Below are positions 13,505-22,274 of a stretch of 64,000 nt of DNA, in pieces. The DNA comes from Opitutales bacterium (GTDB lineage: Bacteria > Verrucomicrobiota > Verrucomicrobiia > Opitutales > Coraliomargaritaceae). Position 1 is the first letter of the stretch. The number at the start of each line of letters is the position of its first letter. The notes under the pieces were generated by a model. That model had not been told where the DNA came from and made no database searches. It was given only the letters and a program-made list of their open reading frames with translations. The position numbers and the translations under genes were made by a program. The stretch covers positions 35,569-99,568 of the forward strand of contig JABBCA010000095.1 of NCBI GenBank assembly GCA_018607135.1, written 5' to 3'.

Positions 13505-14791
13505 TCATCCAAGAAGCTGATGAATCAACCCATGATCCACTTTTCCTCGAGGATCCAAAGGCAATGAATCCACGCGTAACCACTGCTTCGGGATTTTATA
13601 ATTTGCGAGGTGTGGTCTTACCCGTTCATACCAGTCCGACTGCAGTTCCTTTGCCTCTTCGCTCGTATAGAAAACCACAACTCGTTGCCCCCAATCAGGA
13701 TCGGATACACCATAAACAAGCAACTCATCCAAACCTAGAAACTCTCGAAGCACCGCCTCCACCTCCAAGGGATCGACTTTCTCCCCTCCTGTAATGATCA
13801 ATCGATCCATACGCCCAGTCACATGCAACCTGCCTTCCGCATCCAAATACCCTTGATCACTCGTTAGGTAACCATGTGTTAGATCGGGACTCGGGCGGCC
13901 ATGATATCCTTCGAAAAGCGCTGGGCTTTGAATACGGATGGCTCCGTCAGACTCGATACTAAACGATGACAGGCCAACAGGCTTTGCGCCAATTTTTGGA
14001 TTCACCCGAAAGTCCTCAGCGGAAATCGCGGCCACCATCGCAGCGGTCTCAGTCATCCCATAGACAGGGACAATCGGAAGCCCCCGTTTGCGCGCCTCAT
14101 CTGCGACCGCCTCAGACAGCGGCCCGCCACCGACGAAAATGGCCCGCGCTGCATTGAGCATTTCGCACTGACCCGAGTTCGCCAAAGCCCGTTGCAACTG
14201 AGTCGGCACATAAGAAAGGCAGTAACTCGCAACAGCGTCTTCATCAAAACGAATACGACCGCTCGTAATAAAGGAGCGCAACAACTGCATCAGCCCACTA
14301 ACATGATAAAGCGGGAGCACACAACAACTATCAATCACGCCTCCACCGAGGAACTCTTGAACGCCCCGGCATGCGGCCGCAAGCGACTCCCAAGTATGTG
14401 TCGCCAACTTTACGCCTCCGGTGCTACCACCTGTCGGAATCAGCACCCGACCCATCGGCAGGCGGGTGTTCTTCGACACACCATTATCGAGTTCCAAACC
14501 AAAACATAATTTCGGCGAAACCAGTCTGGCTAGCTCGGCACGTTCACGCGCACCCCACTTTGGATTGGCCAGAATCACTGGCACACCGAGGGACATTGCC
14601 GCAAAGAAGGCAGCTGAAAATTCAATGGGGTCGCATTCGGCAAGCAATACACCCCTCAAACGATCCGCAGCAGAAAGCATTTTGATGGTCTCGGCATATG
14701 CACATGCCTTCTCATAGAAATCACTACCAGAAATCCCTACGATCCAATCACGCTCAAGCGCAACTAGCTGGACTGGTTGAGCGTCTTCCAT
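13505..14791 (-). CDS. menE: o-Succinylbenzoate-CoA ligase (MenE-like)
   Basis: A 428-residue member of the AMP-forming adenylate enzymes. The P-loop reads IPTGGSTGGVK, the adenine motif region has VYGMTETAAM, and the C-terminal part has LTSDQGYLD, TGRMDRLIITGGEKV and a lysine near the end in PRGKVDH. The family activates a carboxylate with ATP and loads it on CoA. The assignment to MenE rests on size and on the overlap (28 bases) with the upstream menC gene; together they make and activate o-succinylbenzoate for menaquinone. The other men genes are not in the window. Confidence 0.85.
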   Translation of the reverse strand: MEDAQPVQLVALERDWIVGISGSDFYEKACAYAETIKMLSAADRLRGVLLAECDPIEFSAAFFAAMSLGVPVILANPKWGARERAELARLVSPKLCFGLELDNGVSKNTRLPMGRVLIPTGGSTGGVKLATHTWESLAAACRGVQEFLGGGVIDSCCVLPLYHVSGLMQLLRSFITSGRIRFDEDAVASYCLSYVPTQLQRALANSGQCEMLNAARAIFVGGGPLSEAVADEARKRGLPIVPVYGMTETAAMVAAISAEDFRVNPKIGAKPVGLSSFSIESDGAIRIQSPALFEGYHGRPSPDLTHGYLTSDQGYLDAEGRLHVTGRMDRLIITGGEKVDPLEVEAVLREFLGLDELLVYGVSDPDWGQRVVVFYTSEEAKELQSDWYERVRPHLANYKIPKQWLRVDSLPLDPRGKVDHGLIHQLLG

Positions 14792-15783
14792 ATATTCTCG
14801 AGATCCATAAAACTACACTGCTGAGAGTCCAATACAGGCGCAGGCTTCATCGGCTGCAATGCATCATCGAAAGGCTCCAGAGTATCAAACCCAACTGCGC
14901 GTTGGCTAGCTCCAACTCGATTACCGAGAGTGAACGCATTATGTAAACCTACGCCCGTCTCAAACACTGAAGATAGAATCACACGATCTGCAACGGGCTT
15001 CAACCGGCATAACAATTGTGAAACATCCCCCATAAGCGCAGGCTTCACCACCAGTGGCCCCTGCCAGCGCTCCAACCAATCACAGCCAGCTTCACCATTT
15101 AAAGATTCATCCAATGCGATGGAAACGCCAGAGGCGGCCATCATCTCGGCCATCACTGACTCGTGCCCTACAGCCAATGGCTGCTCTACGTATTCAATTT
15201 TATCAACGACTGGAGCAATCGCCACCAGCAATCGCTGGAGCGTTTCAAGATCCAGCGAGCCATTTGCATCGAGGCGTAGCTGAGCTCCTTTGGGCATAAT
15301 TTCAACGAGCTCTTGTAAACGATTCAGCTCTGCAAACACAGGCTCCACACCGATTTTCCACTTAAAATTGAGATACCCTTGCTTTATTTTGTTCTGCAAG
15401 GTGCCGATGGCCTTTTTACCTGCCGGCAAAAGAGCGGAGACCTCATACTTCACACCCAAAGATGATTCGTCCACGCCGACATTTTTAGCCATTTCAAATG
15501 CTGAACTAACGCCAAAGCGACAACAAGGGGCGCTCTGAGGAATGGCCGCCTCAGGGTTGGCCGCCAGTCGCAATAGGCTGTTGTAAGCAGTTTGTAGAGT
15601 CTCACTTCCAAATTCTGGGATTGGCGCCACTTCACCATAGCCAATTTGCCCACTTTCTTCGATTCGAATAATGAATCCCTCCCGCTCAGTCCACGTGCCA
15701 TGGCCAGTTCGCAAAGGCTCACGAAACGCTCTGCGATAGGGTTTGAAGGCAAATTGACGACTCATTTCACTTACAAGTGTCAT
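14764..15783 (-). CDS. menC: o-Succinylbenzoate synthase (enolase superfamily)
   Basis: A 339-residue enolase-superfamily enzyme. The N-terminal capping domain begins FAFKPYRRAFREPLRTGHG. The barrel shows the catalytic lysine pair in NFKWKIG, metal ligands RLDANGS, EYVEQPL and IALDES, and the second-half lysine in VVKPALMGD. MenC dehydrates SHCHC to o-succinylbenzoate. Some relatives are dipeptide epimerases or N-acylamino-acid racemases, but the overlap with menE favours MenC. The first ATG is at 15783; a second ATG at 15765 gives MSRQFAF, closer to family N-termini. Divergent from guaB with only 40 bases between. Confidence 0.88.
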   Translation of the reverse strand: MTLVSEMSRQFAFKPYRRAFREPLRTGHGTWTEREGFIIRIEESGQIGYGEVAPIPEFGSETLQTAYNSLLRLAANPEAAIPQSAPCCRFGVSSAFEMAKNVGVDESSLGVKYEVSALLPAGKKAIGTLQNKIKQGYLNFKWKIGVEPVFAELNRLQELVEIMPKGAQLRLDANGSLDLETLQRLLVAIAPVVDKIEYVEQPLAVGHESVMAEMMAASGVSIALDESLNGEAGCDWLERWQGPLVVKPALMGDVSQLLCRLKPVADRVILSSVFETGVGLHNAFTLGNRVGASQRAVGFDTLEPFDDALQPMKPAPVLDSQQCSFMDLENIWKTLNQSS

Positions 15784-15823
15784 TTCTACTTGAGAAAAGA
15801 CAATCTTTTGCTGGTGTTAGCAC

Positions 15824-17407
15824 ATGAAAGCACCTGCTGAATATTCCAACGAAGACTACTATCAGTCCGCTGATCCGTTTTTCGTCAACAATTTACCCGT
15901 CGGTTTGACCTACGACGACGTCTCCCTTGCGACGCTCTACTCCGATGTGCTACCGAGGCAGACGAACCTCGCAACCAGGCTTTCACCGACACTCGAGCTT
16001 CAGATCCCGATCATTTCATCCGACATGGATACCGTCACCGAATCCAAGATGGCAATCCAAATGGCCCTCAACGGGGGCATGGGACTCATCCACTACAATA
16101 TGAGCGATGAGAAGCAGCTTAAAGAAGTCGCACGAGTGAAGAACCACATCCACGGCTACATTCAAGACCCAATCAAAGTCGGCCCAGATCAACGCATCAA
16201 CGAAGTGCTCGAGTATATTCAAGAACGCGGATTCGGCTTCAGCACATTCCCAGTTGTCGATGAGCACGATCACCTACTCGGCCTACTACCCGGTCGAGTC
16301 GTCAAACAACGCTACGCAGACCGCCTGGTCTTTGAGGCGATGACCCCACGCGAGAGCGTTTACACACTTCCAGAGCGTAAAATCCTCAACAACCCGATCA
16401 AAACTGCAGACGAGTTTTTCACCAAATACATGGGTATCCACAAGCTGCTTGTCGTCGACGACCATGACCGACTCTGCGGTTTATTCACCCTCAGCGATAT
16501 CGAACGCATCAGTGAAGAATCCCAGCAATCCGTGAAGCCAGCACGTGACAATAATTTCCGCCTCATGTGTGGCGCCGCCATTTCTGCACATCGCAAATCA
16601 GACGGCCAACTCGATAGCGACCGTATTATAAGCCATGTCGCCAACCTTGTAGAAGAAGGCGTCGACGCCATCGCGGTTTCTACAGCACACGGGTTTTCTA
16701 AAGGTGTAGGTGACACAATTCGCATGCTGCGCGATGCATTTCCAGACCTCACCCTGATTGCTGGTAATGTCACCAGCGCAGAAGGAGTCGAATTCCTCGC
16801 AGACGCAGGAGCCAACACCATCAAAATTGGTCAAGGCCCCGGCTCCATCTGCACCACACGCATCGTAGCAGGTGTCGGCATCCCACAGATGACAGCCTTG
16901 CACTGCGCGGCAATGGCGGCTAGGAAAAAAGGAGTCACGATCCTCGCAGATGGCGGTATCACGAAGTCAGGCGACATGGTCAAAGCCCTCACACTCGCCG
17001 ACGGCGTCATGTGCGGCAGCCTACTCGCAGGCTGCAACGAAGCACCCGGCCAATTGATGGAAATCAATGGCAAGCTCTACAAGCAATACCGCGGTATGGG
17101 CAGCAGCGCAGCCATGAAAGACGGCTCCGCAGCTCGCTACGGTCACGATCGCAAAGATGTTGCGACCAAGGCCGCAGCTGAAGGCATCGAGGCCTTGAAG
17201 GAATCAGTAGGGCCGCTCTCAGGCGTGCTCCGCGAACTTGTCGGCGGCATTCAATCCGGCATGGGCTACCTCGGAGCACCTGACCTCGCAACACTCCGCA
17301 AGAATGCACGCTATATCCGAGTCAGTCCCGCAGGCCAAAGAGAATCCGCACCACACGACGTCATCACCGTTAAGACCTCCGAATCTTCTAGCGACACCAG
17401 TAAATAA
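15824..17407 (+). CDS. guaB: IMP dehydrogenase
   Basis: The protein has 527 residues and the complete IMPDH layout: a TIM-barrel start GLTYDDVSL and SSDMDTVTE, a two-CBS insert (about residues 120-245), the substrate/cofactor loop GPGSICTTR with catalytic Cys343, the flap-proximal [10 protein letters not shown], and a C-terminal [11 protein letters not shown]. It oxidises IMP to XMP with NAD+, the committed step of GMP synthesis. It is followed 133 bases later by purA, so the two branch-point enzymes from IMP sit side by side. No recognisable SD before the ATG at 15824, and no purine riboswitch could be seen in the 40-base upstream gap. Confidence 0.96.
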   Translation: MKAPAEYSNEDYYQSADPFFVNNLPVGLTYDDVSLATLYSDVLPRQTNLATRLSPTLELQIPIISSDMDTVTESKMAIQMALNGGMGLIHYNMSDEKQLKEVARVKNHIHGYIQDPIKVGPDQRINEVLEYIQERGFGFSTFPVVDEHDHLLGLLPGRVVKQRYADRLVFEAMTPRESVYTLPERKILNNPIKTADEFFTKYMGIHKLLVVDDHDRLCGLFTLSDIERISEESQQSVKPARDNNFRLMCGAAISAHRKSDGQLDSDRIISHVANLVEEGVDAIAVSTAHGFSKGVGDTIRMLRDAFPDLTLIAGNVTSAEGVEFLADAGANTIKIGQGPGSICTTRIVAGVGIPQMTALHCAAMAARKKGVTILADGGITKSGDMVKALTLADGVMCGSLLAGCNEAPGQLMEINGKLYKQYRGMGSSAAMKDGSAARYGHDRKDVATKAAAEGIEALKESVGPLSGVLRELVGGIQSGMGYLGAPDLATLRKNARYIRVSPAGQRESAPHDVITVKTSESSSDTSK

Positions 17408-17490
17408 TATATACCCGCAAAAATACGCGAAGTAACACTAAGAGATTATTTACGGATCTATCGCGATCACTCTACGTCCCGCAGAGAGAT

Positions 17491-17537
17491 CTTCCAGCTT
17501 TTCCACATTTCAGCTTTTCAGACTTTCAGCTTTTCAG
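17491..17537. repeat. Iterated TTTCAG(C) intergenic repeat, copy A
   Basis: A tandem run of degenerate 7-9 base units of the form (T)TTCAGC with T-rich spacers fills the 47 bases just before the purA ATG. A second array of the same unit lies at 40220-40284. The units vary in length, so this is not a CRISPR or a strict microsatellite. Such CAGCTTTTCAG-like intergenic arrays recur in verrucomicrobial genomes from my general knowledge, with no known function. Confidence 0.7.
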
Positions 17538-17540
17538 TAT

Positions 17541-19088
17541 ATGCTCACACCATTTTCCTCTCAATTAATAGCCGATACGGGCATTTCCACTGGAGACGAA
17601 GGCAAAGGCCGCGTCATCTTGGAGATCGTTCACGAACTCCGCGAAATCACAGGCCGTGAAGACTCCGTTGCTGCGGTCATGAAAGTCAACGGCGGCTCCA
17701 ACTCAGGTCACACCGTCGCTGGACTGAAGCTCAACCTATTACCAGGTGGAGTCGCAGACCCGAAGGTTCCCTACCTGCCAATCGGTTGCGGCGTCGTCGC
17801 AGACCCACGTAAATTCTTATGGGAGAGCGCCTATGCAGAACTCCATGGCCATGTCGCGCTCAAGCGCCTGGCGATCGATGAACGCTGCCTCATGTCTGAC
17901 CCTTGCCACCGTCTACTCGATCTCGCATGGGAAGACTACCGAATCCACATTCAAAAAAGTCAGCCACGCGGATCCACTGGTCGTGGTATCACACCCGCTT
18001 ATCTAGATGAAGTCGGACAGTTTCAAATCTGCTACGCAGATTTTCATGGCACCAAAGAAGCATTTACCAAGAAGATGCTTGGGCGTATCGACCGCGCAAT
18101 GCGCATCATTGAGCACGTCTGCCAAGTCAGCCCCGAGCGTTGGCCCACTTTCTTTGAGACCTTAACGGGCGCAGAAACTCGTGCGAACTCAGAGGTCATC
18201 GAAGCCGGTAAATTCACCGCTAATGAATTCGACTTTAGTCAATTTGCAGGCGATGCACCCTTCACCGTAAACGCTGAGCACCTGATCGAAGCCTATTGGA
18301 GTGCAGGTCAAATCCTATCCGACCAAATTGTCGACGTCCGTGAACTGATCCTGCGCGAGCAAGACAAGGGCAACTACATCATCGGTGAATTCGGCCAAGC
18401 TTACTGGCTAGATAAACGCCATGGTTTCCCGCCTAACGTAACCGCCTCGCACACCTTCACACCTGAGTTTTTTCAATCAGCAGGCATCCCCGCACAACCG
18501 ATTCACAACGTCGGTTGTTGCAAAGCCTACGATACAAAAGTCGGCACACACGTATTCATCTCTGAGATCGATCTCGACCACCCACTCAGCAAACAACTTC
18601 GCAAGATCGAGTTTGGTGCGACCACAGGACGCCAGCGCATGGTTGGCTGGTATGATGCAGTCGAAAAAGGCGATGCACTTCGCTATGGTGGCTATCAAGA
18701 TCTCGTGCTCAATAAACTCGACGCACTCTCCCACTCGGGTGACTGGCAAGGCGATCTGCAAATCTGCGTCGCTTACGAAGATGCTGACAGCAACGTAGTC
18801 TACCACGTGCCTCGAGACGATAACTATCGGCGGACGCTTAAACCAGTCTACAAGACAGTTCCAGGCTGGAGCGAGGACATTTCAGCAGTCCGCAGTTTTG
18901 AGGCGCTCCCACAAGCCGCAAAAGTCTATGTTGCAGAAATGATGAAAGCTTTAATTGAAGTCGCCAACCATGGCGATGAACATAAAGACAACATTCCAAA
19001 TCTCCGCTATATTGGCGTAGGCCCTCAGCCCAGCCAGATCATAAAAGACGTTCCTGAAGTGGATGACCTCTTAAAATTAATCGACTAA
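17541..19088 (+). CDS. purA: Adenylosuccinate synthetase (long form)
   Basis: A 515-residue member of the PurA family, about 80 residues longer than the usual ~430. It keeps the GTP-binding GDEGKGR, the GGSNSGHT loop, the IMP-binding [10 protein letters not shown] and the [12 protein letters not shown] segment, and a C-terminal SWED-like PGWSEDI. It joins aspartate to IMP with GTP, giving adenylosuccinate on the AMP branch. The extra length lies mainly in the middle and C-terminal parts, so it belongs to a divergent subgroup. It follows guaB by 133 bases, with the TTTCAG repeat just before its ATG; an NTF2-like gene starts 3 bases after its stop. Confidence 0.9.
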   Translation: MLTPFSSQLIADTGISTGDEGKGRVILEIVHELREITGREDSVAAVMKVNGGSNSGHTVAGLKLNLLPGGVADPKVPYLPIGCGVVADPRKFLWESAYAELHGHVALKRLAIDERCLMSDPCHRLLDLAWEDYRIHIQKSQPRGSTGRGITPAYLDEVGQFQICYADFHGTKEAFTKKMLGRIDRAMRIIEHVCQVSPERWPTFFETLTGAETRANSEVIEAGKFTANEFDFSQFAGDAPFTVNAEHLIEAYWSAGQILSDQIVDVRELILREQDKGNYIIGEFGQAYWLDKRHGFPPNVTASHTFTPEFFQSAGIPAQPIHNVGCCKAYDTKVGTHVFISEIDLDHPLSKQLRKIEFGATTGRQRMVGWYDAVEKGDALRYGGYQDLVLNKLDALSHSGDWQGDLQICVAYEDADSNVVYHVPRDDNYRRTLKPVYKTVPGWSEDISAVRSFEALPQAAKVYVAEMMKALIEVANHGDEHKDNIPNLRYIGVGPQPSQIIKDVPEVDDLLKLID

Positions 19089-19091
19089 GCG

Positions 19092-19418
19092 ATGAACGTA
19101 AAAATAGTAGCAGCCTGCGAAGCGTATTCACGCGGCGATGGGGAAAAAGCGTTTCCTCTAATCTCTGAAGACGTGCAATGGCATATTGTTGGGGACCACA
19201 CGATCATAGGGCTTGGTGGCTTGAAAGAAGTCTGCGCCGAAGCCGCAGCAGAAGGTAAGCCCAACTTCTCAAATACTCGCACCATCCAAGGAAAGCACCA
19301 TGTAATCGTCGAAGGCTGCGACCTAGACCGCGACGTGCATTATTGCGACATCTACACCGCTGAAGCAGGAAAGATTACAGAAATCACTTCCTATTGCTTA
19401 ACGGCCTTGGAACAGTGA
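19092..19418 (+). CDS. SnoaL/NTF2-like small protein
   Basis: A 108-residue protein with the cone-shaped NTF2/SnoaL pattern: an N-terminal helix with a YSRGDGEKAFPLISEDVQW segment, then WHIVGDHTIIG, VEGCDLDRDVHYCDIYT and a final strand KITEITSYC. This is typical of ketosteroid-isomerase-like proteins. Family members are isomerases, cyclases or binding proteins; nothing here sets the substrate. It starts three bases after the purA stop, so it is almost surely cotranscribed and translationally coupled with purA. Confidence 0.75.
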   Translation: MNVKIVAACEAYSRGDGEKAFPLISEDVQWHIVGDHTIIGLGGLKEVCAEAAAEGKPNFSNTRTIQGKHHVIVEGCDLDRDVHYCDIYTAEAGKITEITSYCLTALEQ

Positions 19419-19489
19419 TCCAGACACTCCCACCTGACCCTGCTGCGTCGATGGCCCTCGTATTCTGGAATCAAGTAAGGCCGCTAGAC

Positions 19490-19909
19490 CTACACTCCTT
19501 GATAGCTCAACACAATCCGTCGACTGTGTGAGCGCTCGCGATGCTCCCAAAGAAACACCCCTTGCCACGTGCCTAAACACAGGCGCCCATCTACAAATGG
19601 GATCACTTCAGCCGTTCGTGTTAAAGCCATCTTTATATGACTCGGCATATCATCGGGCCCTTCATAGGTATGCGTAAAATCTGGATCATTCTCTGGCACC
19701 ATCCGATCCAGAAAGCGCTCTAGGTCTCGGCGAGCCGACGGATCCGCGTTCTCCATAATCACAAGACTGCTACTCGTATGGCAGCAGAACACAGCCACCG
19801 AGCCCTCTTGTAACCCAGACTCCCGAAGTCCTGCTTCGATTTCAGAGGTAAACTCCTTCGTCGACTTACCTGAGGCACAGACTCGTAGTTCTTTTGTGAA
19901 TACGGGCAT
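19490..19909 (-). CDS. yjbQ: YjbQ/UPF0047 family protein (secondary thiamine-phosphate synthase-like)
   Basis: A 139-residue protein with the full UPF0047 pattern: FCCHTSSSLVIMENADPSARRDLE, a central HTYEGPDDMPSHIKM (conserved metal-binding His residues) and the end LGTWQGVFLWEHRERSH. Family members have weak thiamine-phosphate synthase activity in vitro, but the real role is unsettled. Its start lies two bases after the ubiB stop on the same strand, so it is the second gene of a ubiB-yjbQ operon. Confidence 0.88.
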   Translation of the reverse strand: MPVFTKELRVCASGKSTKEFTSEIEAGLRESGLQEGSVAVFCCHTSSSLVIMENADPSARRDLERFLDRMVPENDPDFTHTYEGPDDMPSHIKMALTRTAEVIPFVDGRLCLGTWQGVFLWEHRERSHSRRIVLSYQGV

Positions 19910-19911
19910 TG

Positions 19912-21555
19912 CTAATGTTTACGCAAGGTCGAGATCACGATATATAAACCAAGAATTCCCGAAACCAAAAAGCCTAGAATTCCAATCGCTGGGTAGCCCC
20001 ACAACAATGGCTTCACACCCGTAGTAATGATCAAGGATGAACCGATCAAAAGAGATCCGATGATGATTCCGACCGTCAAGCGATTCATTGAAGCATTGAA
20101 AGTCTCCTGCAAGTCCTCCGTGCCCGTATGATGGAAATTAATCTGCAGATCCTCTTCTTCCACACGCTGCAAGATGCGCTGCAAGTTCTCAGGAATTTGT
20201 TGCAGTCGTCGCAACATAGACAGCATCGGATAAAAAGTATGCTGCGCGATGCTAGAGACACTCCAACGCTCCTTACTCAATTGCTCCAAATAAGGCCTCG
20301 CTACCGCTTGTATGTCAAAGTCTGGATCCATCATCCGCGCAGTTTCCTCCACGCAAAGTATCGCCTTAGAAAGTAGTGCATAATCTGGCGAGAGCTCCAC
20401 GCCGTTAATGCCGAATATATAAAGCATTTCTAGGCCAACAGTGCCGATCTTCGTCCCTGATGGGCCAAATTCGCGATACTTGTTCAGCAACAAAGTCACT
20501 TCCTTCTCTATGGGCCGACGGTCAAAACGACGATTATTTATCGACATCCGCTCCGCGACACGAATCACTTTCGAAGCGTCACGCGCCGTGATCGCAGCAA
20601 ACAAATCTGCCAGATGGTGGCGCATCTCCAAAGTGATTTGCCCCGCTTGACCCCAATCTAAAAAGCAAATGCGCTGATCTGGAGTGACTAGGATGTTGCC
20701 AGAGTGCGGGTCCGAATGGAAGAAGCCTGTCCCCACAATTTGATGGAAGACCGAGTCCCCGCCAATACGAGCGAGCTTGGCAGCTTCTTCGCCTACATAC
20801 GTAATTTTATCTGGTGAACAGCCATCGACCCATTCAGTGACGAGTAATCGACGGGTAGTCAGCGCGCGGTTGACACGCGGAGCGAAGACTTCTGGCTTAT
20901 CATTGAGTGCGTTGAATATCTCCGCGTTATCTGCCTCATTTTTGTAGTTTAATTCTTCATGTAGACGTGTTTCAGCCTCCCTCAACAAACTAGGTAAATT
21001 GTATGGTCGCAGATCCTCGATTCGCGCATGCAACTGTTTCGCGAACCACCCAATAATTTCCATGTCAGCAGATATCGTCTTGTGGATGTCCGCACGTTGC
21101 ACCTTTACGCTGACCCACTCACCAGTCGAAATCAGTTTTGCTTTATATACTTGGCCTAAGGAGCCAGCCGCAGCGGGCTCAGTATCGAACTCTGCGAAAA
21201 CATCCTCTATTTCACCATCGAGCTCTTTCATTAAGAGCGGCTTGATGACCTCGAATGACTGCGTGTCCACTTGGCTACGTAGCTTTTTAAGCTCCATGAC
21301 CAATGGCTCCGGCAGCTTGTCTGGCCGAGTGCTCAAGATCTGGCCAAACTTCACAAAGATGGGTCCCAGTTCCTCGCACGCGTTCCGAACTCGCTCATAG
21401 GCAGTCAGGTGCGTCACTTTCTTTCGCACTAGATTGCGCAACAGAAATTGCGGAGTATCTAGCTGTAGCAACAAATCTTCAAACCCCCAACGGACTAAGA
21501 TTGCAACAATCTCAGGCGCTCGGACCGCATTGGATAGATAATTAAAAGGCTTCAT
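19912..21555 (-). CDS. ABC1/AarF/UbiB-family atypical kinase
   Basis: A 547-residue protein of the UbiB/ADCK group. It has the diagnostic KxGQ motif (GPIFVKFGQILSTRPD, about residues 70-85), the alanine-rich nucleotide loop AAGSLGQVYKA, VKVQRADI, the HSDPHSGN catalytic loop and FLDWGQAG in place of DFG. The C-terminus carries two predicted membrane helices (about 490-545), so it is anchored in the inner membrane. Members support quinone biosynthesis; this organism seems to make menaquinone (menC/menE nearby), so the role may be in quinone or lipid homeostasis. Upstream of yjbQ with a two-base gap. Confidence 0.9.
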   Translation of the reverse strand: MKPFNYLSNAVRAPEIVAILVRWGFEDLLLQLDTPQFLLRNLVRKKVTHLTAYERVRNACEELGPIFVKFGQILSTRPDKLPEPLVMELKKLRSQVDTQSFEVIKPLLMKELDGEIEDVFAEFDTEPAAAGSLGQVYKAKLISTGEWVSVKVQRADIHKTISADMEIIGWFAKQLHARIEDLRPYNLPSLLREAETRLHEELNYKNEADNAEIFNALNDKPEVFAPRVNRALTTRRLLVTEWVDGCSPDKITYVGEEAAKLARIGGDSVFHQIVGTGFFHSDPHSGNILVTPDQRICFLDWGQAGQITLEMRHHLADLFAAITARDASKVIRVAERMSINNRRFDRRPIEKEVTLLLNKYREFGPSGTKIGTVGLEMLYIFGINGVELSPDYALLSKAILCVEETARMMDPDFDIQAVARPYLEQLSKERWSVSSIAQHTFYPMLSMLRRLQQIPENLQRILQRVEEEDLQINFHHTGTEDLQETFNASMNRLTVGIIIGSLLIGSSLIITTGVKPLLWGYPAIGILGFLVSGILGLYIVISTLRKH

Positions 21556-21558
21556 AAC

Positions 21559-21575
21559 ATGCGGCTATACCGCAT
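21559..21575 (-). promoter_or_regulatory. Small hairpin just upstream of the ubiB-like start codon
   Basis: A perfect 6-base inverted repeat (ATGCGG / CCGCAT) with a 5-base loop ends four bases before the ATG at 21555. In the minus-strand transcript it would sit across the ribosome-binding region and could limit initiation. It is short, so chance is possible. Confidence 0.3.
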
Positions 21576-21803
21576 TGAATGGGAAGGTTAGAAAGTAGAT
21601 AAGTGAGAAGATTAGAGGTGTTGCTTTAGTGTTCGTCGTAATGCCGCGATTCCTGAGGATACGACGATCACTCGTCCGCGAAGTTTTTATACTAATACGG
21701 GAGTCATGTATTTACGATCTTCTGCAAGATACGTAAGGCCTCAAATCGCGCTGCGAAACCAGCCATGCACCTTTCACCTTTGCACTCTCATAAGTTCGCC
21801 CGC

Positions 21804-21827
21804 CCAATAACGATTAGTCGTTATTGG
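21804..21827 (-). terminator. Perfect 10-bp hairpin spanning the stop codon of the phasin-like gene
   Basis: Arms CCAATAACGA and TCGTTATTGG pair perfectly around a 4-base loop. The minus-strand stop codon (21814-21816) lies in the loop, so the last codons are in one arm. A GC-rich, not T-rich, stretch follows, so it is not a classical intrinsic terminator; an mRNA 3'-end stabiliser is equally plausible. Confidence 0.5.
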
Positions 21828-22128
21828 GGAACTCCTTATGCAGTTTGCCCTCAAGTTCAGTAACTCGTGCAATGAGCATATCCAGTTGATCTTGGGTCAC
21901 CACATTGGCGCGATGGAGCATTTCGTTGAACAATTTGCTCGCCTCCACTTTGGCTTTGTCTGTTTCAGTTTTACCTTCCTCCACGATCTTTTCAGACATG
22001 GCAGCAGCCTCTTCCTTGGTAAGCTTACCCTTTTCAACCAATTCATCCAGTGACTCGAGAACCTTATCTTTCGTCACGACAGCCAGACCTACACCAGCCA
22101 GCATTGTTTTTTTAACGAGATCTATCAT
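21814..22128 (-). CDS. Phasin-family-like helical protein
   Basis: A 104-residue protein beginning MIDLVKKTMLAGVGLAVVTK, followed by charged amphipathic helix: KGKLTKEEAAAMSEKIVEE, then a Lys/Glu-rich coiled coil ending VTELEGKLHKEF. This matches the small polyhydroxyalkanoate granule-associated (phasin/PhaF-like) proteins found in many bacteria. Function here is unproven; no PHA synthase gene is nearby. The ATG at 22128 is preferred: an upstream start at 22173 would add 15 residues that do not look like the family. It lies upstream of the UbiB-like gene on the same strand, 258 bases away. Confidence 0.75.
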   Translation of the reverse strand: MIDLVKKTMLAGVGLAVVTKDKVLESLDELVEKGKLTKEEAAAMSEKIVEEGKTETDKAKVEASKLFNEMLHRANVVTQDQLDMLIARVTELEGKLHKEFPNND

Positions 22129-22274
22129 AGTATCTACAGAATACCTCGACTCATTGGAAATACAAGAACGCATAGTAAATACTGGTGAAATCGCACATTA
22201 CTGACTTAGTGTCAGATTCAGCAGAATACTAGGAAAAGGTTGAATTAGGAGTCCTCTAACATTGAGATGATCGC

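Noticed and set aside
15784..15823. Purine riboswitch upstream of guaB
   Set aside because: The 40-base gap is too short, and no purine-aptamer core was seen.
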